A stretch of DNA of 64,000 nt from Xenophilus arseniciresistens (GCF_028023875.1 NZ_JAQIPB010000010.1:161001-225000), one strand, 5' to 3'; counted from the stretch's first letter, positions 11,291 to 20,990 are shown. A program made the numbers and translations. Notes: generated by a model not told the origin, from the letters alone.

Positions 11291-12265
11291 ATGAAGTACT
11301 GGAAGCATCTCGCCCTTGCTGCGGCGCTGGTGTGGAGCGCCTCGGGCGGGTCCATCGCCGCCGCGCAGGCCTATCCCGCCAAGCCGGTGCGCATCATCGT
11401 GCCCTACCAGGCCGGCCAGGGCACCGACGTGGCCACGCGCTACCTCGCCGAACACCTGGCCCGCGCCATGGGGCAGCCGATGGTGATCGAGAACCGCGCC
11501 GGCGCGGGCGGCAACATCGGTGCCTCGGAGGCCGCACGCGCCGCGCCCGACGGCTACACGCTCGTGATGGGCACCAACGGCACGCACGTGCTGAACCCGT
11601 TCCTCTACGCCAGCATGCCCTTCGATGCCGAGAAGGACTTCGAGCCCGTCGCGCTGGTCAGCACCTTCCCGATGGTGGTGGTGGCGAACACGGCCAGTCC
11701 CTACAAGAGCGTGTCGGACCTGCTGGCCGATGCGAAGGCCAGGCCCGACACCGTGAACATGGCCTTGCCCAGCACCACGGCGCGGCTGGTGCTGGAGCTT
11801 TTGGGCCAGCAGGGCAAGGTGGCCATGCGCGGCGTGCCGTACAAGGGCTCCAGCACCTCGATGACCGATTTGATCGGCGGCCAGGTCATGGTGGGCATCG
11901 ACACCGCCAGCGCCGCGCGGCCCTTCATCGCCAACGGACGGCTCAAGGCACTGGGCGTCACCTCGCTGGGCAAATCGGCGCTGCTGCCCGAGGTGCAGCC
12001 CGTGGCCACCTTGCCGGGCATGGAGGGCTTCCAGGTGGTGGCGTGGAACGGGCTGTACGCGCCGCACGGCACGCCTGCGGCCGTGGTGCGCAGGCTCAAC
12101 GCCGAAGTGGCGAAGGTGCTGGCCCTGCCCGAGGTGCGGCAACGTCTTCTGGAGCTGGGCCACGAGGCCGCGGGCGGCCCGCCGGACGAACTGGCCGCCT
12201 TCGCGCGGGCCGAGCGCCACAAATGGGGCAGCCTCATCAAGACCGTTGGCCTGAAGGCGGAGTGA
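11291..12265 (+). CDS. Bug/TctC-family periplasmic solute-binding protein
   Basis: 324-aa secreted protein with a signal peptide (MKYWKHLALAAALVWSASGG...AAAQA). The mature part opens YPAKPVRIIVPYQAGQGTDVATRYLAEHLA and has VIENRAGAGGNIGASEAARAAPDGYTL, the standard Bug ligand-loop signature; these proteins bind carboxylates. AACAGGAGA stands about 8 nt before the ATG. It is the last gene of the ligase/hydratase/CoA-transferase operon, with no membrane partners next to it, so it may present the pathway's acid to a tctAB pair elsewhere or act in sensing. Confidence 0.92.
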   Translation: MKYWKHLALAAALVWSASGGSIAAAQAYPAKPVRIIVPYQAGQGTDVATRYLAEHLARAMGQPMVIENRAGAGGNIGASEAARAAPDGYTLVMGTNGTHVLNPFLYASMPFDAEKDFEPVALVSTFPMVVVANTASPYKSVSDLLADAKARPDTVNMALPSTTARLVLELLGQQGKVAMRGVPYKGSSTSMTDLIGGQVMVGIDTASAARPFIANGRLKALGVTSLGKSALLPEVQPVATLPGMEGFQVVAWNGLYAPHGTPAAVVRRLNAEVAKVLALPEVRQRLLELGHEAAGGPPDELAAFARAERHKWGSLIKTVGLKAE

Positions 12266-12292
12266 GCGCCGCGGCCCCTGCAAGGCGGCGCT
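12265..12292. terminator. Hairpin between convergent Bug and Fur-family genes
   Basis: AGCGCCGC (12265-12272) and GCGGCGCT (12285-12292) form a perfect 8-bp stem with a 12-nt loop, starting on the last base of the Bug gene stop codon. There is no T tract in either direction, so it is a weak terminator candidate. Confidence 0.4.
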
Positions 12293-12310
12293 GACCCGGC
12301 GCCTGCCCCG

Positions 12311-12721
12311 TCAGGCTCTGGCGGCCTTGCGCGCGCAGTCCGCGCAGCGGCCGTACAGCGTCAGCTCGTGTCCGTCCACCAGGAAGCCAGGCGGTGCCCA
12401 GCGCGCGAAGTCTTCGTGGCAGCCATGCACGTCGAACACGCGCTGGCAGCCGCGGCACTGGAAGTGATGATGGTGCCCATGGTGCGCCGACTCGAAGCGC
12501 GGCGCTTCGCCGGGCAGCTCCACGGCGCGGATCTCGCCGGCTTCCTGCAGCAGCTTGAGGTTGCGGTAGACCGTGGCAATGCCCATCTCGGCCACCTGGC
12601 GCTGAGCCAGCTCGAGGATCTCCTGCGGCAGCAGCGGCCGCTTGGCCGCATCGATGGCATGGCGGATGGCCGCGCGCTGGCGCGTGCCGCGCTGGAAGGT
12701 GCTGGGCGGGTCGATGGACAT
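12311..12721 (-). CDS. Fur-family metalloregulator
   Basis: 136-aa metal-dependent repressor. The N-terminal winged helix includes RGTRQRAAIRHAIDAAKRPLLPQEILEL and ATVYRNLKLLQEAGEI. The dimerisation domain has the His-rich metal site HHGHHHHFQCRGC and a second CADC pair, giving the two CxxC motifs of a structural zinc site. Fur, Zur and PerR cannot be told apart with certainty; the dense His cluster leans towards Zur or a related subfamily. The start MSIDPPSTFQRGTR is preferred over an extension. No recognisable metal-uptake gene is adjacent, so the target is not apparent. Confidence 0.88.
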   Translation of the reverse strand: MSIDPPSTFQRGTRQRAAIRHAIDAAKRPLLPQEILELAQRQVAEMGIATVYRNLKLLQEAGEIRAVELPGEAPRFESAHHGHHHHFQCRGCQRVFDVHGCHEDFARWAPPGFLVDGHELTLYGRCADCARKAARA

Positions 12722-13067
12722 GCGCAGGACTATAGAAGAAGCGCCGCCGCCAGCGCGCCGCAGCGGCATGCGGCCTGATTCGAAAAGCCGATGAGTTGAT
12801 CCAATCTTTCGATTTCACGGATCAAGGGCCGCCCCCTAAATTCGCTCCCCGGAGACAACACGACAAGGCCGCGGACGCACAAGAACAGGTCCGCAGGCCC
12901 GATGGAACGCACAAGCCGGCCCCGCGCGCCGGCTGGGGTTCCCCTGCGTCCACGAAACGCATCGCGCTGTCTCTGCCAGAAGTCGGCGCCAGCCGCGGCG
13001 GCGATTGCCGCCCCAAGGCAAAGGCTGCCGACTCCCCTTCAAGAGCGAGAGAGAGCGAGGAGCAAGG
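12722..13067. other. 346-bp intergenic region with an operator-like inverted repeat
   Basis: Divergent promoter region between the Fur-family gene and the DUF6351-like lipoprotein. The clearest structure is TTGATCC (12796-12802) and GGATCAA (12819-12825), perfect 7-bp arms 16 bp apart. The 3' end is a purine-rich GAGCGAGAGAGAGCGAGGAG stretch that includes the ribosome-binding site. No gene is visible. Confidence 0.5.
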
Positions 13068-15359
13068 ATGAGACGCAAGATTCGAATGCAGCAGGCCGCG
13101 CTGGTGGCGTGCATCGCCGCCCTGACCGCCTGCGGCGGCGGCAATGACGGGCCGCGGTTTCCGATATGGGGTGCCAACCCCGGCACACCGCCGCCCACCG
13201 GGCCGGGCAATCCCGAGCCCGGCGCCGCACCCACGCTCAGCGTGGTGTCCAACCGCGCCGACCTGGTCTCCGGCGGCAACGCGCTGGTGGAAGTGCGCAC
13301 GGCCGACGGCGTCTACGAGCAGGTCAAGGTGATGCGCGACGGCCAAGACGTGAGCGCCGCCTTCGCGCTGCGCGAGAACGGCCGCTACATGGGGCTGGTC
13401 GAAGGCCTGGCCGTGGGTGCCAACACCCTCACCGCCACCGTGGGCGGCGGCCGCGCGGCCAGCCTGCAGGTCACCAACCATCCGCTGGGCGGCCCGGTGT
13501 TCTCGGGGCCGCAGGTCGACTTCTGGGAATGCACCACCAAGGTTGCCTCGCCCACGGCCAGCAACCCGGATCTGGGCGATGCGCTGGACGCGCAATGCAA
13601 CATCGCCGCGCCCGTGGTGCGCTACCAGTACCGCACGCTGGCCGGTGCCTTTGCGAACTACGACCCGGCCAGCCCGCCCGACAGTGCGCTGATCGCGCGC
13701 ACCACCACCGACGCCGGCCACAGCGTGCCCTACATCGTGCGCATCGAACGCGGCGTGATCAACCGCGGCAAGTACGACATCGCCATGCTGGCCAGCCCCA
13801 CCGACGTGACGGCCCGCTGGCAGCCCTGGCAGAGCGTGGACAACTGGAACCGCAAGCTCTACTGGAAGTTTGGCTCGGGCTGCGAGTTCGGCCGCACCCA
13901 GACCAACCCCGGCAGCGTGATGGACCACGTGGCGCTGAGCCGCGGCTTCATGGTGGCCAGCTCCGAGATGACCAACTACGGCTCGCACTGCAACGACGTG
14001 ACCTCGGCCGAGACGGTGATGATGCTCAAGGAGCACATCACCGAGCAGTACGGCCCGATCCGCTACACCATCGGCGAGGGCAACTCCGGCGGCGCGCACC
14101 AGCAGCACCTGCATGCCACCAACTACCCGGGCCTGCTGCAGGGCATCCTGCCTTCCAACGGCTGGCAGGACACCTGGACCACCGGGCGCGAGTTCGCCGA
14201 CTGCGGCCTGCTCAAGCGCTTCTACGACGGCGGCTCCGCGGGCCTGAGCTACACGGTGATGAACCGCGCCAACATCGCGGGCCACCGCTGGAACCAGGTC
14301 TGCGAAGGCCCGGCCAACGTCAACATGGCCAGCCGCACGGCCTTCTACATCGACCCGACGGTCGGCGGCCAGGGCTGCGGCACGCATCCCAACCGCTGGT
14401 CGCTGGCCAACCTGGGCGGCATCCGCTGCACGCTGCAGGACTTCAACATCGCCATCTTCGGTGCGCGCGGCGCCAGCGGCTATGCCCGCACGCCGCTGGA
14501 CAACGTGGGCGTGCAGTACGGCCTGGTCGCGCTGAACAAGGGCGAGATCGACGCCGAGCAGTTCGTGGCACTGAACGAGCAGATCGGCGGCTACGACATC
14601 AACGGCCAGTGGCAGCCCTCGCGCATGCGGGCCGACGAGGGTGCGGCGCGCATCGCGCATGCCTCCGGCCGGGTGGCGCACGGCAAGGGCCTGGGCGAGG
14701 TGGCCATCATTGCCGGCGTGAACTGGCAGATCCAGGAGGAGCACTACGACTTCCGCAACTACGTGATCCGCAACCGCATCCTGGAACACCATGGCGACCA
14801 CGACAACCAGGTGCTGTGGCGCTACAAGGGCAACCCGCCCGACTTCGCCGAGCGCCGCTTTGCCACCATGAATGACTGGCTGGCCGCGGTGGAGCAGGAC
14901 CAAAGCAGCACCCGCACGTCGCGCGAGAAGATCATCGCCAACAAGCCCGCGCTGGCCACCGACAGCTGCTGGAGCGCCAGCGCCGGCTGGAGCACCGATG
15001 CCGCGCTGTGCAACACCTCGGCCAACCCGCACACGCAGTCCACCATCACGGGATCGGGCGCCAGCGCGCTGTACGAGCCTGCCGAAGGCGAATGGCCGGT
15101 GTGGCGCGACACGCGCGTGGCCGCGGGCGAAGACCTCACCAGCGACACCATGCAGTGCCAGCTCAAGCCGCTGGTGGCCAGCGACTACCCGATCAGCTTC
15201 ACCACCACGCAGTGGTCGCGGCTGAATGCGGTTTTTGCCGATGGCGTGTGCGACCACAGCAAGCCGGGCCAGGGGCAGAGCGGGCCGCCCGAGCAGTGGC
15301 TCAGCTACATGGATGGCCCTGGCGGCAAGCCGCTGGGCGCTGCGCCGCAGTCGCGCTGA
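13068..15359 (+). CDS. Large secreted lipoprotein, DUF6351-like (putative hydrolase)
   Basis: 763-aa protein with a lipoprotein signal (LTACGGG, Cys about 22), so probably anchored in the outer membrane. A Pro/Gly linker is followed by a small beta domain (about 50-140, VVSNRADLVSGGNALVEVRTADG) and a large C-terminal domain. GEGNSGGAHQQHLHATNYPG resembles a nucleophile elbow (GxSxG-like) in an alpha/beta-hydrolase core, and EEHYDFRNYVIRNR and HHGDHDNQVLWRYKG could supply acid and His residues. The pattern matches what I recall of DUF6351 proteins; substrate unknown. The start is set by GAGGAGCAAGG before the ATG. Cysteines are frequent, suiting an exported protein. Confidence 0.75.
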   Translation: MRRKIRMQQAALVACIAALTACGGGNDGPRFPIWGANPGTPPPTGPGNPEPGAAPTLSVVSNRADLVSGGNALVEVRTADGVYEQVKVMRDGQDVSAAFALRENGRYMGLVEGLAVGANTLTATVGGGRAASLQVTNHPLGGPVFSGPQVDFWECTTKVASPTASNPDLGDALDAQCNIAAPVVRYQYRTLAGAFANYDPASPPDSALIARTTTDAGHSVPYIVRIERGVINRGKYDIAMLASPTDVTARWQPWQSVDNWNRKLYWKFGSGCEFGRTQTNPGSVMDHVALSRGFMVASSEMTNYGSHCNDVTSAETVMMLKEHITEQYGPIRYTIGEGNSGGAHQQHLHATNYPGLLQGILPSNGWQDTWTTGREFADCGLLKRFYDGGSAGLSYTVMNRANIAGHRWNQVCEGPANVNMASRTAFYIDPTVGGQGCGTHPNRWSLANLGGIRCTLQDFNIAIFGARGASGYARTPLDNVGVQYGLVALNKGEIDAEQFVALNEQIGGYDINGQWQPSRMRADEGAARIAHASGRVAHGKGLGEVAIIAGVNWQIQEEHYDFRNYVIRNRILEHHGDHDNQVLWRYKGNPPDFAERRFATMNDWLAAVEQDQSSTRTSREKIIANKPALATDSCWSASAGWSTDAALCNTSANPHTQSTITGSGASALYEPAEGEWPVWRDTRVAAGEDLTSDTMQCQLKPLVASDYPISFTTTQWSRLNAVFADGVCDHSKPGQGQSGPPEQWLSYMDGPGGKPLGAAPQSR

Positions 15360-15384
15360 AGCGCCAGGCCGTGCCCGCGGTCTT

Positions 15385-16263
15385 TCAGGCCAGGAAGTCC
15401 GCCAGGCCGCCGGCCGGCTCCATGCGCGCGCCGCGCTGCACCAGGCGCAGCGGGCCGGGCATCACCGGCCCGGGCTCGGGGTGGCGCGGATCGCCCGGGT
15501 AGGCGATGGCGCGCGCGCCTTCGTGCTCGAAGACCTCGGGCCGCACGCAATGCGGCGCGCGGGCCGCTGCGGCGGCCAGCAGGTCGGCCGTGCCGGCATG
15601 GCGCGCCAGGTGGGCCAGGCTCATCAGCTGCGGCGGCACCAGCAGCATCTCGCCCTCCCAGTAGCGCTGCAGCGCCTCGCGCGGCGTGAACCAGCGGCCA
15701 TCGCTGGACTCGCGCGCGTCGGGCTCGGGCTGCTGGCCCTCGGGCAGGGCGGCGATGAAGAAGCGGGTGTCGAAACGGCGCGTGTTGATGAAAAGGCTCT
15801 GCACCGGCGTGACCCAGCGCGACCAGGGGCGCAGGGTGGCGGTGTTCAGCCGCAGGTCGTGCTGGCGCAGCAGGGCGCCGAAATCGGCGTCGCGCGGCGC
15901 GTCCAGCGGCAGTTGCGATGCCGGGCCATGCGCAAAGAGCACGCCGCATTCCTCGAACACCTCGCGCGCGGCCGCCACATGCAGTGCGGCAGCGGCGGCA
16001 CGGTCGATCTCGCTTTCGGCCAGCCGCTGCTGCAGCGCCTGGGCCGGCAGATCGATGTGCGCCTGCAGGGCAGGGGCGGCGTCGGCCGCGTCCACCTTGC
16101 CGCCCGGAAAGACCCAGGCCCCGCCGAGCACGCTGGCCTGTTCATGCCGGCGCAGCAGATACACCTCCAGGCCGGCGGCGCCATCGCGCACCATGAGCAC
16201 CGAGGCGGCCGCCTGTGGCAGGGCGGGCGCGGGGGAAGGCGACGCGGGATGAGGCTCGGGCAA
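15385..16263 (-). CDS. Nudix hydrolase of the NUDT19-like type, TTG start
   Basis: 292-aa protein. The Nudix signature is split: GGAWVFPGGKVDAAD is separated from AAAREVFEECGVLF by about 35 residues, as in NUDT19/NUDT7-type CoA or nucleoside diphosphatases. Catalytic glutamates sit in REVFEE. ESSDGRWFTPREALQRYWEGEMLLVPPQ is also typical of that subgroup. The start is inferred as TTG at 16263 (PEPHPASPS...), because GGAG lies 7 nt upstream and no ATG exists before the conserved domain. It converges on the lipoprotein gene with a 25-bp gap and diverges from the hydrolase at 16449. Confidence 0.82.
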   Translation of the reverse strand: MPEPHPASPSPAPALPQAAASVLMVRDGAAGLEVYLLRRHEQASVLGGAWVFPGGKVDAADAAPALQAHIDLPAQALQQRLAESEIDRAAAAALHVAAAREVFEECGVLFAHGPASQLPLDAPRDADFGALLRQHDLRLNTATLRPWSRWVTPVQSLFINTRRFDTRFFIAALPEGQQPEPDARESSDGRWFTPREALQRYWEGEMLLVPPQLMSLAHLARHAGTADLLAAAAARAPHCVRPEVFEHEGARAIAYPGDPRHPEPGPVMPGPLRLVQRGARMEPAGGLADFLA

Positions 16264-16448
16264 GGACGGTCTCCGGTTGTTGTTGTGAGGGGCCTCGGCA
16301 TTCTGCGCCCCGGGCTTGGCGGCGGCGGTGTCGCCAGGGCGGCATCCCCGGGTTGATCCGGGGCTGCCGGGCCGCCGCCAGCAGGCGCGGCGGTGTCGCG
16401 ATAGGCTTGGATCTTCCACGCACCGCCTGCAGCGCACCGCCTCCGCCC

Positions 16449-17330
16449 ATGACGCCCTTCGCCTTTCCCCACGGCTTCGACAGCCAGGCCGCCATCGATG
16501 CCGCCTACAACCCTTCGCTCATCGTGGTCGACCCGGTGGCCGAGCGCGCGCACTTCGAGGCGCGCAGCGACGAGGCGCGGCGTGTGCTGAGCTGCCAGCT
16601 CAACGTGCCCTTCGGCCCCACGCTCGACGAAACGCTGGACATCTTCCCGGCCGCGCAGCCCGGTGCGCCGGTCTTCGTGTTCATCCATGGCGGCTACTGG
16701 CGCGCCGGCACGGCGGCCGACTACAGCAGCGTGGCGCTGGGGCTGCAGCCGCTGGGCATCACCACCGTGGTCGTCAACTACGCGCTGTGCCCCAAGGTGC
16801 GGCTGGACGAGATCGTGCGCCAGGTGCGTGCCGCGCTGGCCTGGGTGCTGCGCAACATAGCCGCGCACGGCGGCGATGCGGCGCGCGTGGCCATCGGCGG
16901 CCATTCGGCGGGCGGCCACCTGGGTGCGATGGCGCTGCTGACCGACTGGGCCGGCGACTATGGCCTGGACGCAGACCCTTTTGTGGGTGCGCTGCTGGTC
17001 AGCGGGCTGTACGACCTGGCGCCGCTGCGCTACAGCTACCTGCAGCCCATGATCCAGCTCGATGAAGCACTGGTGCGCGAACTGTCGCCGCTGCACCAGG
17101 TGCGGCCCTGCGCCACGCCCGTGGTGCTGACCTGGGGCAAGCTCGAGCAGGATGCCTTTGCCCACCAGTCGCAGCGCTTTCAGGCCGCGTGGGCGCAGGC
17201 CGGCAACCGCGCCGAGCTGGTGCCGCAGGCCGACGCCAATCACTTCTCGGCCATCCACGGCTTCGAACAGCCGGGCAGCCCGCTGGCACGCGCCGTGCAA
17301 CGCCTCCTGGGCCGCGCAAGGCCCGATTGA
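16449..17330 (+). CDS. Alpha/beta hydrolase, arylformamidase-like
   Basis: 293-aa cytoplasmic hydrolase. HGGYWRAG provides the oxyanion hole, GGHSAGGHLGAM the nucleophile serine, and ADANHFSAIHGF the late His; together these resemble the HGGYW/GHSAGGH pattern of kynurenine formamidase-like esterases. LDIFPAAQPGAPVFVFIHGG is the usual lead-in strand. Tryptophan catabolism is possible, but no kynureninase or dioxygenase gene lies nearby, so a general esterase or amidase is equally likely. It precedes the PheC-like periplasmic protein by 74 bp on the same strand. Confidence 0.82.
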   Translation: MTPFAFPHGFDSQAAIDAAYNPSLIVVDPVAERAHFEARSDEARRVLSCQLNVPFGPTLDETLDIFPAAQPGAPVFVFIHGGYWRAGTAADYSSVALGLQPLGITTVVVNYALCPKVRLDEIVRQVRAALAWVLRNIAAHGGDAARVAIGGHSAGGHLGAMALLTDWAGDYGLDADPFVGALLVSGLYDLAPLRYSYLQPMIQLDEALVRELSPLHQVRPCATPVVLTWGKLEQDAFAHQSQRFQAAWAQAGNRAELVPQADANHFSAIHGFEQPGSPLARAVQRLLGRARPD

Positions 17331-17404
17331 AATCGGAGGCTGGCGTATGCTGCGCGCGGCCTTTTTTCGTCTTCATCCATGGCCGCCCCACGAGGAGATC
17401 TCCC

Positions 17405-18193
17405 ATGCGCCTGACCCGCCGCCGCCTTGCCGCCGCCACCACCACCGTGCTGATGGGCCTGGCCGTCTTCACGCTGCCTGCGCAGGCCGGCCCGCGGCTG
17501 GACAAGGTCATGGACAGCAAGACCCTGCGCGTGGGCACGCCCGGCGACTACCGGCCCTTCGCCATCAAGGCCGAGGGCGGCTACAGCGGCCACGACATCG
17601 ACCTCATCGAGGCCATGGCCAAAGAGCTGGGCGTGAAGGTGGAATACGTCGCCACCAGCTGGCCCAGGCTCATGGCGGACCTGCAGGCCGACAAGTTCGA
17701 CATTGCGGTGGGCGGCATCACGCGCAACGTGGCGCGGCTGCGCCAGGTGGAGATGCTTCCGGGCTACGCGCCCTTCGGCAAGGTGGCGCTGGTGCAGGCC
17801 GCGGCCAAGGCGCGCTTTTCCACCCCGCAGAGCCTGAACCAGGCCGACGTGCGCGTGATCAAGAACCCCGGCGGCACCAACGAGGCCTATGTGCTGCAGA
17901 ACCTCACGGCCGCGCAGGTCAGCACGCACGACAAAAACGCCGAGATCCCGGGCCTGATCGCCGAAGGCAAGGGCGACGTGATGATCACCGAGACCTACGA
18001 GGCCCTGCACTACGCGCGCACCGACCCGCGCCTGCACGCGGCCTTCATCGACGCTCCGCTGACGCCCGTGAACACGCTGGGCTTCATGATGCCCGTGGAC
18101 GACGCCGACTATGTGCGCGTGATGCGCTTCACCTGGGAGCTGATCGACAGCCGCGGCGCCGTCAAGGCCGCGGCGCAAAAGTGGCTGAAGTGA
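17405..18193 (+). CDS. PheC-like periplasmic protein (cyclohexadienyl dehydratase or amino-acid-binding protein)
   Basis: 262-aa exported protein with a signal peptide ending PAQAG. It has the solute-binding fold of ABC family 3, and several blocks match cyclohexadienyl dehydratase PheC rather than ordinary amino-acid binders: LRVGTPGDYRPFAIK, YVATSWPRLMADLQADKFDIAVGGI, VIKNPGGTNEAYV and DVMITETYEALHYA, where PheC places its catalytic Glu. It could dehydrate prephenate or arogenate in the periplasm, or only bind a ligand. No ABC permease is adjacent. A tandem terminator follows. Confidence 0.75.
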   Translation: MRLTRRRLAAATTTVLMGLAVFTLPAQAGPRLDKVMDSKTLRVGTPGDYRPFAIKAEGGYSGHDIDLIEAMAKELGVKVEYVATSWPRLMADLQADKFDIAVGGITRNVARLRQVEMLPGYAPFGKVALVQAAAKARFSTPQSLNQADVRVIKNPGGTNEAYVLQNLTAAQVSTHDKNAEIPGLIAEGKGDVMITETYEALHYARTDPRLHAAFIDAPLTPVNTLGFMMPVDDADYVRVMRFTWELIDSRGAVKAAAQKWLK

Positions 18194-18414
18194 GCCGGGG
18201 CTCCGGCGCGGCTGGCGCGCTCAAGGCGTCCCGGCCTACAACGCCGACATCGCCGCTGCGCGAGAAACACCTTGCGGCCGGCCCCGACCTTCGGAGTTTC
18301 GGACGCCGCCACCGATTGGCTCGGTCTCAGTGCATTGCAAAGGGGAAGCCCGCTGCGAAGCCAGCAGACCGATGCCACGGCGGCAGCGCCCCCGGATTGA
18401 CGGGTCGTCGCCAA

Positions 18415-18468
18415 GGGCACCTGCGGGTGCCCTTTGTTTTGCTGCACCTGCGGGTGCCCTTCGTTTTG
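18415..18468 (+). terminator. Tandemly duplicated intrinsic terminator
   Basis: Stem GGGCACC/GGTGCCC with loop TGCG (18415-18432) is followed by TTTGTTTT. After 27 bp the hairpin recurs (GCACC/GGTGC, 18444-18457) followed by CCTTCGTTTT. The 25-bp units at 18417-18441 and 18444-18468 differ at one base. They end transcription from the PheC-like gene, 15 bp before the next start codon. The preceding 18194-18414 holds no gene I can support. Confidence 0.75.
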
Positions 18469-18482
18469 TGCGGGCGCGCGCG

Positions 18483-19481
18483 ATGAGCGGTGCAGCACGC
18501 ATCGCCGGCTGGCGTGAATGGCTGGAGCACCAGCAGGTCGCGCTGTACCTGGCGGCGCTGGCGGGCGGCGCGCTCGTGGGCTGGCTCGGCCCCGGCGCGG
18601 TGCCGGCCGCACTGATCGACCCGGCCATTGCGCTCATGCTCTATGCCACCTTCCTGCAGGTGCCCATGCGCGCCCTGTGGCGTGGCTGGGGACAGGGGCG
18701 CTTCCTGCTGGCGCTGGGCGTCGCCAACTTCGTGCTGCTGCCGCTGCTGGTGTGGGCGCTGGCGCAGGCACTGCCCGCGACGCACCCGCAGGCCGAGCTG
18801 ATGCGCCTGGGCCTGATGTTGGTGCTGCTGGCGCCGTGCATCGACTACGTGGTGACCTTCGCCCACCTGGGCCGGGCCGATGCGCGGCTGCTGCTGGCGG
18901 CTACGCCGCTCCTGCTGATCGCGCAGATGCTGCTGCTGCCGCCGTACCTGCACCTGATGCTGGGCGAAGCGGCGGCCCGTCGCGTGCAGGCCGGGCCCTT
19001 CGTGCAGGCCTTCGTCTGGCTGATCGCCGTGCCGCTGTTGCTGGCCGCGCTCACGCAGGCGGCCGCGGCGCGCCAGGCGTGGGCACGGCGCGTGTCCGAG
19101 GGCATGGGCCTGCTGCCCGTGCCGGCCACGGCGGGCGTGCTGTTCGTGGTGGTGGCGGCGCTGCTCGCGCAACTCGGCCCCGCGCGCGAGGCCGTCTGGC
19201 GCGTGGCGCCGCTGTATCTGCTCTTTGCCATGCTGGCGCCGCTGGCCGGCTGGGCCGTGGCGCGCGCGCTGCGCCTGCCGGCGCCCGCGGGGCGCGCCGT
19301 GGCTTTCAGCGCCGGCACGCGCAATGCGCTGGTGGTGCTGCCGCTGGCCCTGGCGGTGCCCGGCGGTGGCGCGCTGCTGCCGGCCGTGGTGCTGACGCAG
19401 ACCTTCGTGGAGCTGCTGGCCGAGCTGGCTTATGTGCGCGTGATCGCGCGCTGGGGCGCAAAGCGGGCCGCGCTGAGCTAG
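18483..19481 (+). CDS. ACR3/BASS-superfamily membrane transporter
   Basis: 332-aa polytopic inner-membrane protein with about ten helices. [19 protein letters not shown] and the late segment [21 protein letters not shown] with [10 protein letters not shown] resemble the arsenite permease ACR3 / bile acid:sodium symporter superfamily. The conserved Cys in LLAPCIDYV fits the ACR3 branch. No arsR, arsC or arsenic gene is next to it, so the substrate is unassigned. The start ATG at 18483 lies just after the duplicated terminator, with only a weak ribosome-binding site. Confidence 0.75.
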   Translation: MSGAARIAGWREWLEHQQVALYLAALAGGALVGWLGPGAVPAALIDPAIALMLYATFLQVPMRALWRGWGQGRFLLALGVANFVLLPLLVWALAQALPATHPQAELMRLGLMLVLLAPCIDYVVTFAHLGRADARLLLAATPLLLIAQMLLLPPYLHLMLGEAAARRVQAGPFVQAFVWLIAVPLLLAALTQAAAARQAWARRVSEGMGLLPVPATAGVLFVVVAALLAQLGPAREAVWRVAPLYLLFAMLAPLAGWAVARALRLPAPAGRAVAFSAGTRNALVVLPLALAVPGGGALLPAVVLTQTFVELLAELAYVRVIARWGAKRAALS

Positions 19482-19539
19482 CCGAAGTCGCAAGACCCTG
19501 CTGGAGCAGGCTGCGGCGCTTCGCGCCATCATTGCGCCC

Positions 19540-20544
<1,005 letters not shown>

Positions 20545-20564
20545 GGGCGGGCTCTGACATCGCG

Positions 20565-20990
20565 CTAGTCGTTGGCCGGCAGATTGAACTCGTCCTCGGC
20601 CGCCTGAATCATCTTCGGATTGGGCAGCGCATCGACCCTCACGGAGGGCAGCCGCGGGGCCGGGCCGTCCGTCGAAAGCGCATGCGCCTGCCTCATCAGC
20701 AGCCGCGTGAGGCTGCCGCCTCTGGCGCTCAGGATGACTTCGTCGGGATCGATGCGGTGCACCCGCCAGTGGGACGCGAACTCCGCGCCAACGCGGTACG
20801 GCGCGCCGGGATTGCCATCCGACGCAAGGATGGCAATGCTCGAAGAGGGCGTGTGCCGGATCAGCGTGCCTTCCAGGCGCACATTCAATGCGGCCAGTCG
20901 CGCCGCATCCGTGTCTTGCGCGAGGGCGTGCCGCAGCCACGACAGCGGCGCCGCTGCCGCGATCGCGCCGGCGAAATGTCGACGATTCAT
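20565..20990 (-). CDS. Small exported protein with a GspC-like (T2SS HR) domain
   Basis: 141-aa protein with a signal peptide (MNRRHFAGAIAAAAPLSWLRHALAQ; the RR is followed by H-F, so Tat is possible but Sec more likely). The mature part (LNVRLEGTLIRHTPSSSIAILASDG...YRVGAEFASHWRVHRIDPDEVILSARGG) has the strand pattern of the GspC homology region of type II secretion. No other type II secretion genes are nearby, and the transmembrane anchor and PDZ of full GspC are missing. It is divergent from the metallo-beta-lactamase-fold lipoprotein gene; the shared upstream region holds a TGAAAG direct repeat. Confidence 0.65.
   Translation of the reverse strand: MNRRHFAGAIAAAAPLSWLRHALAQDTDAARLAALNVRLEGTLIRHTPSSSIAILASDGNPGAPYRVGAEFASHWRVHRIDPDEVILSARGGSLTRLLMRQAHALSTDGPAPRLPSVRVDALPNPKMIQAAEDEFNLPAND

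Noticed and set aside
12822..15257. Long minus-strand open frame (811 codons) opposite the DUF6351-like gene
   Set aside because: Low-complexity His/Arg/Ala/Val-rich translation typical of the antisense of high-GC genes; no family motif, and the plus-strand gene has a signal peptide and ribosome-binding site.
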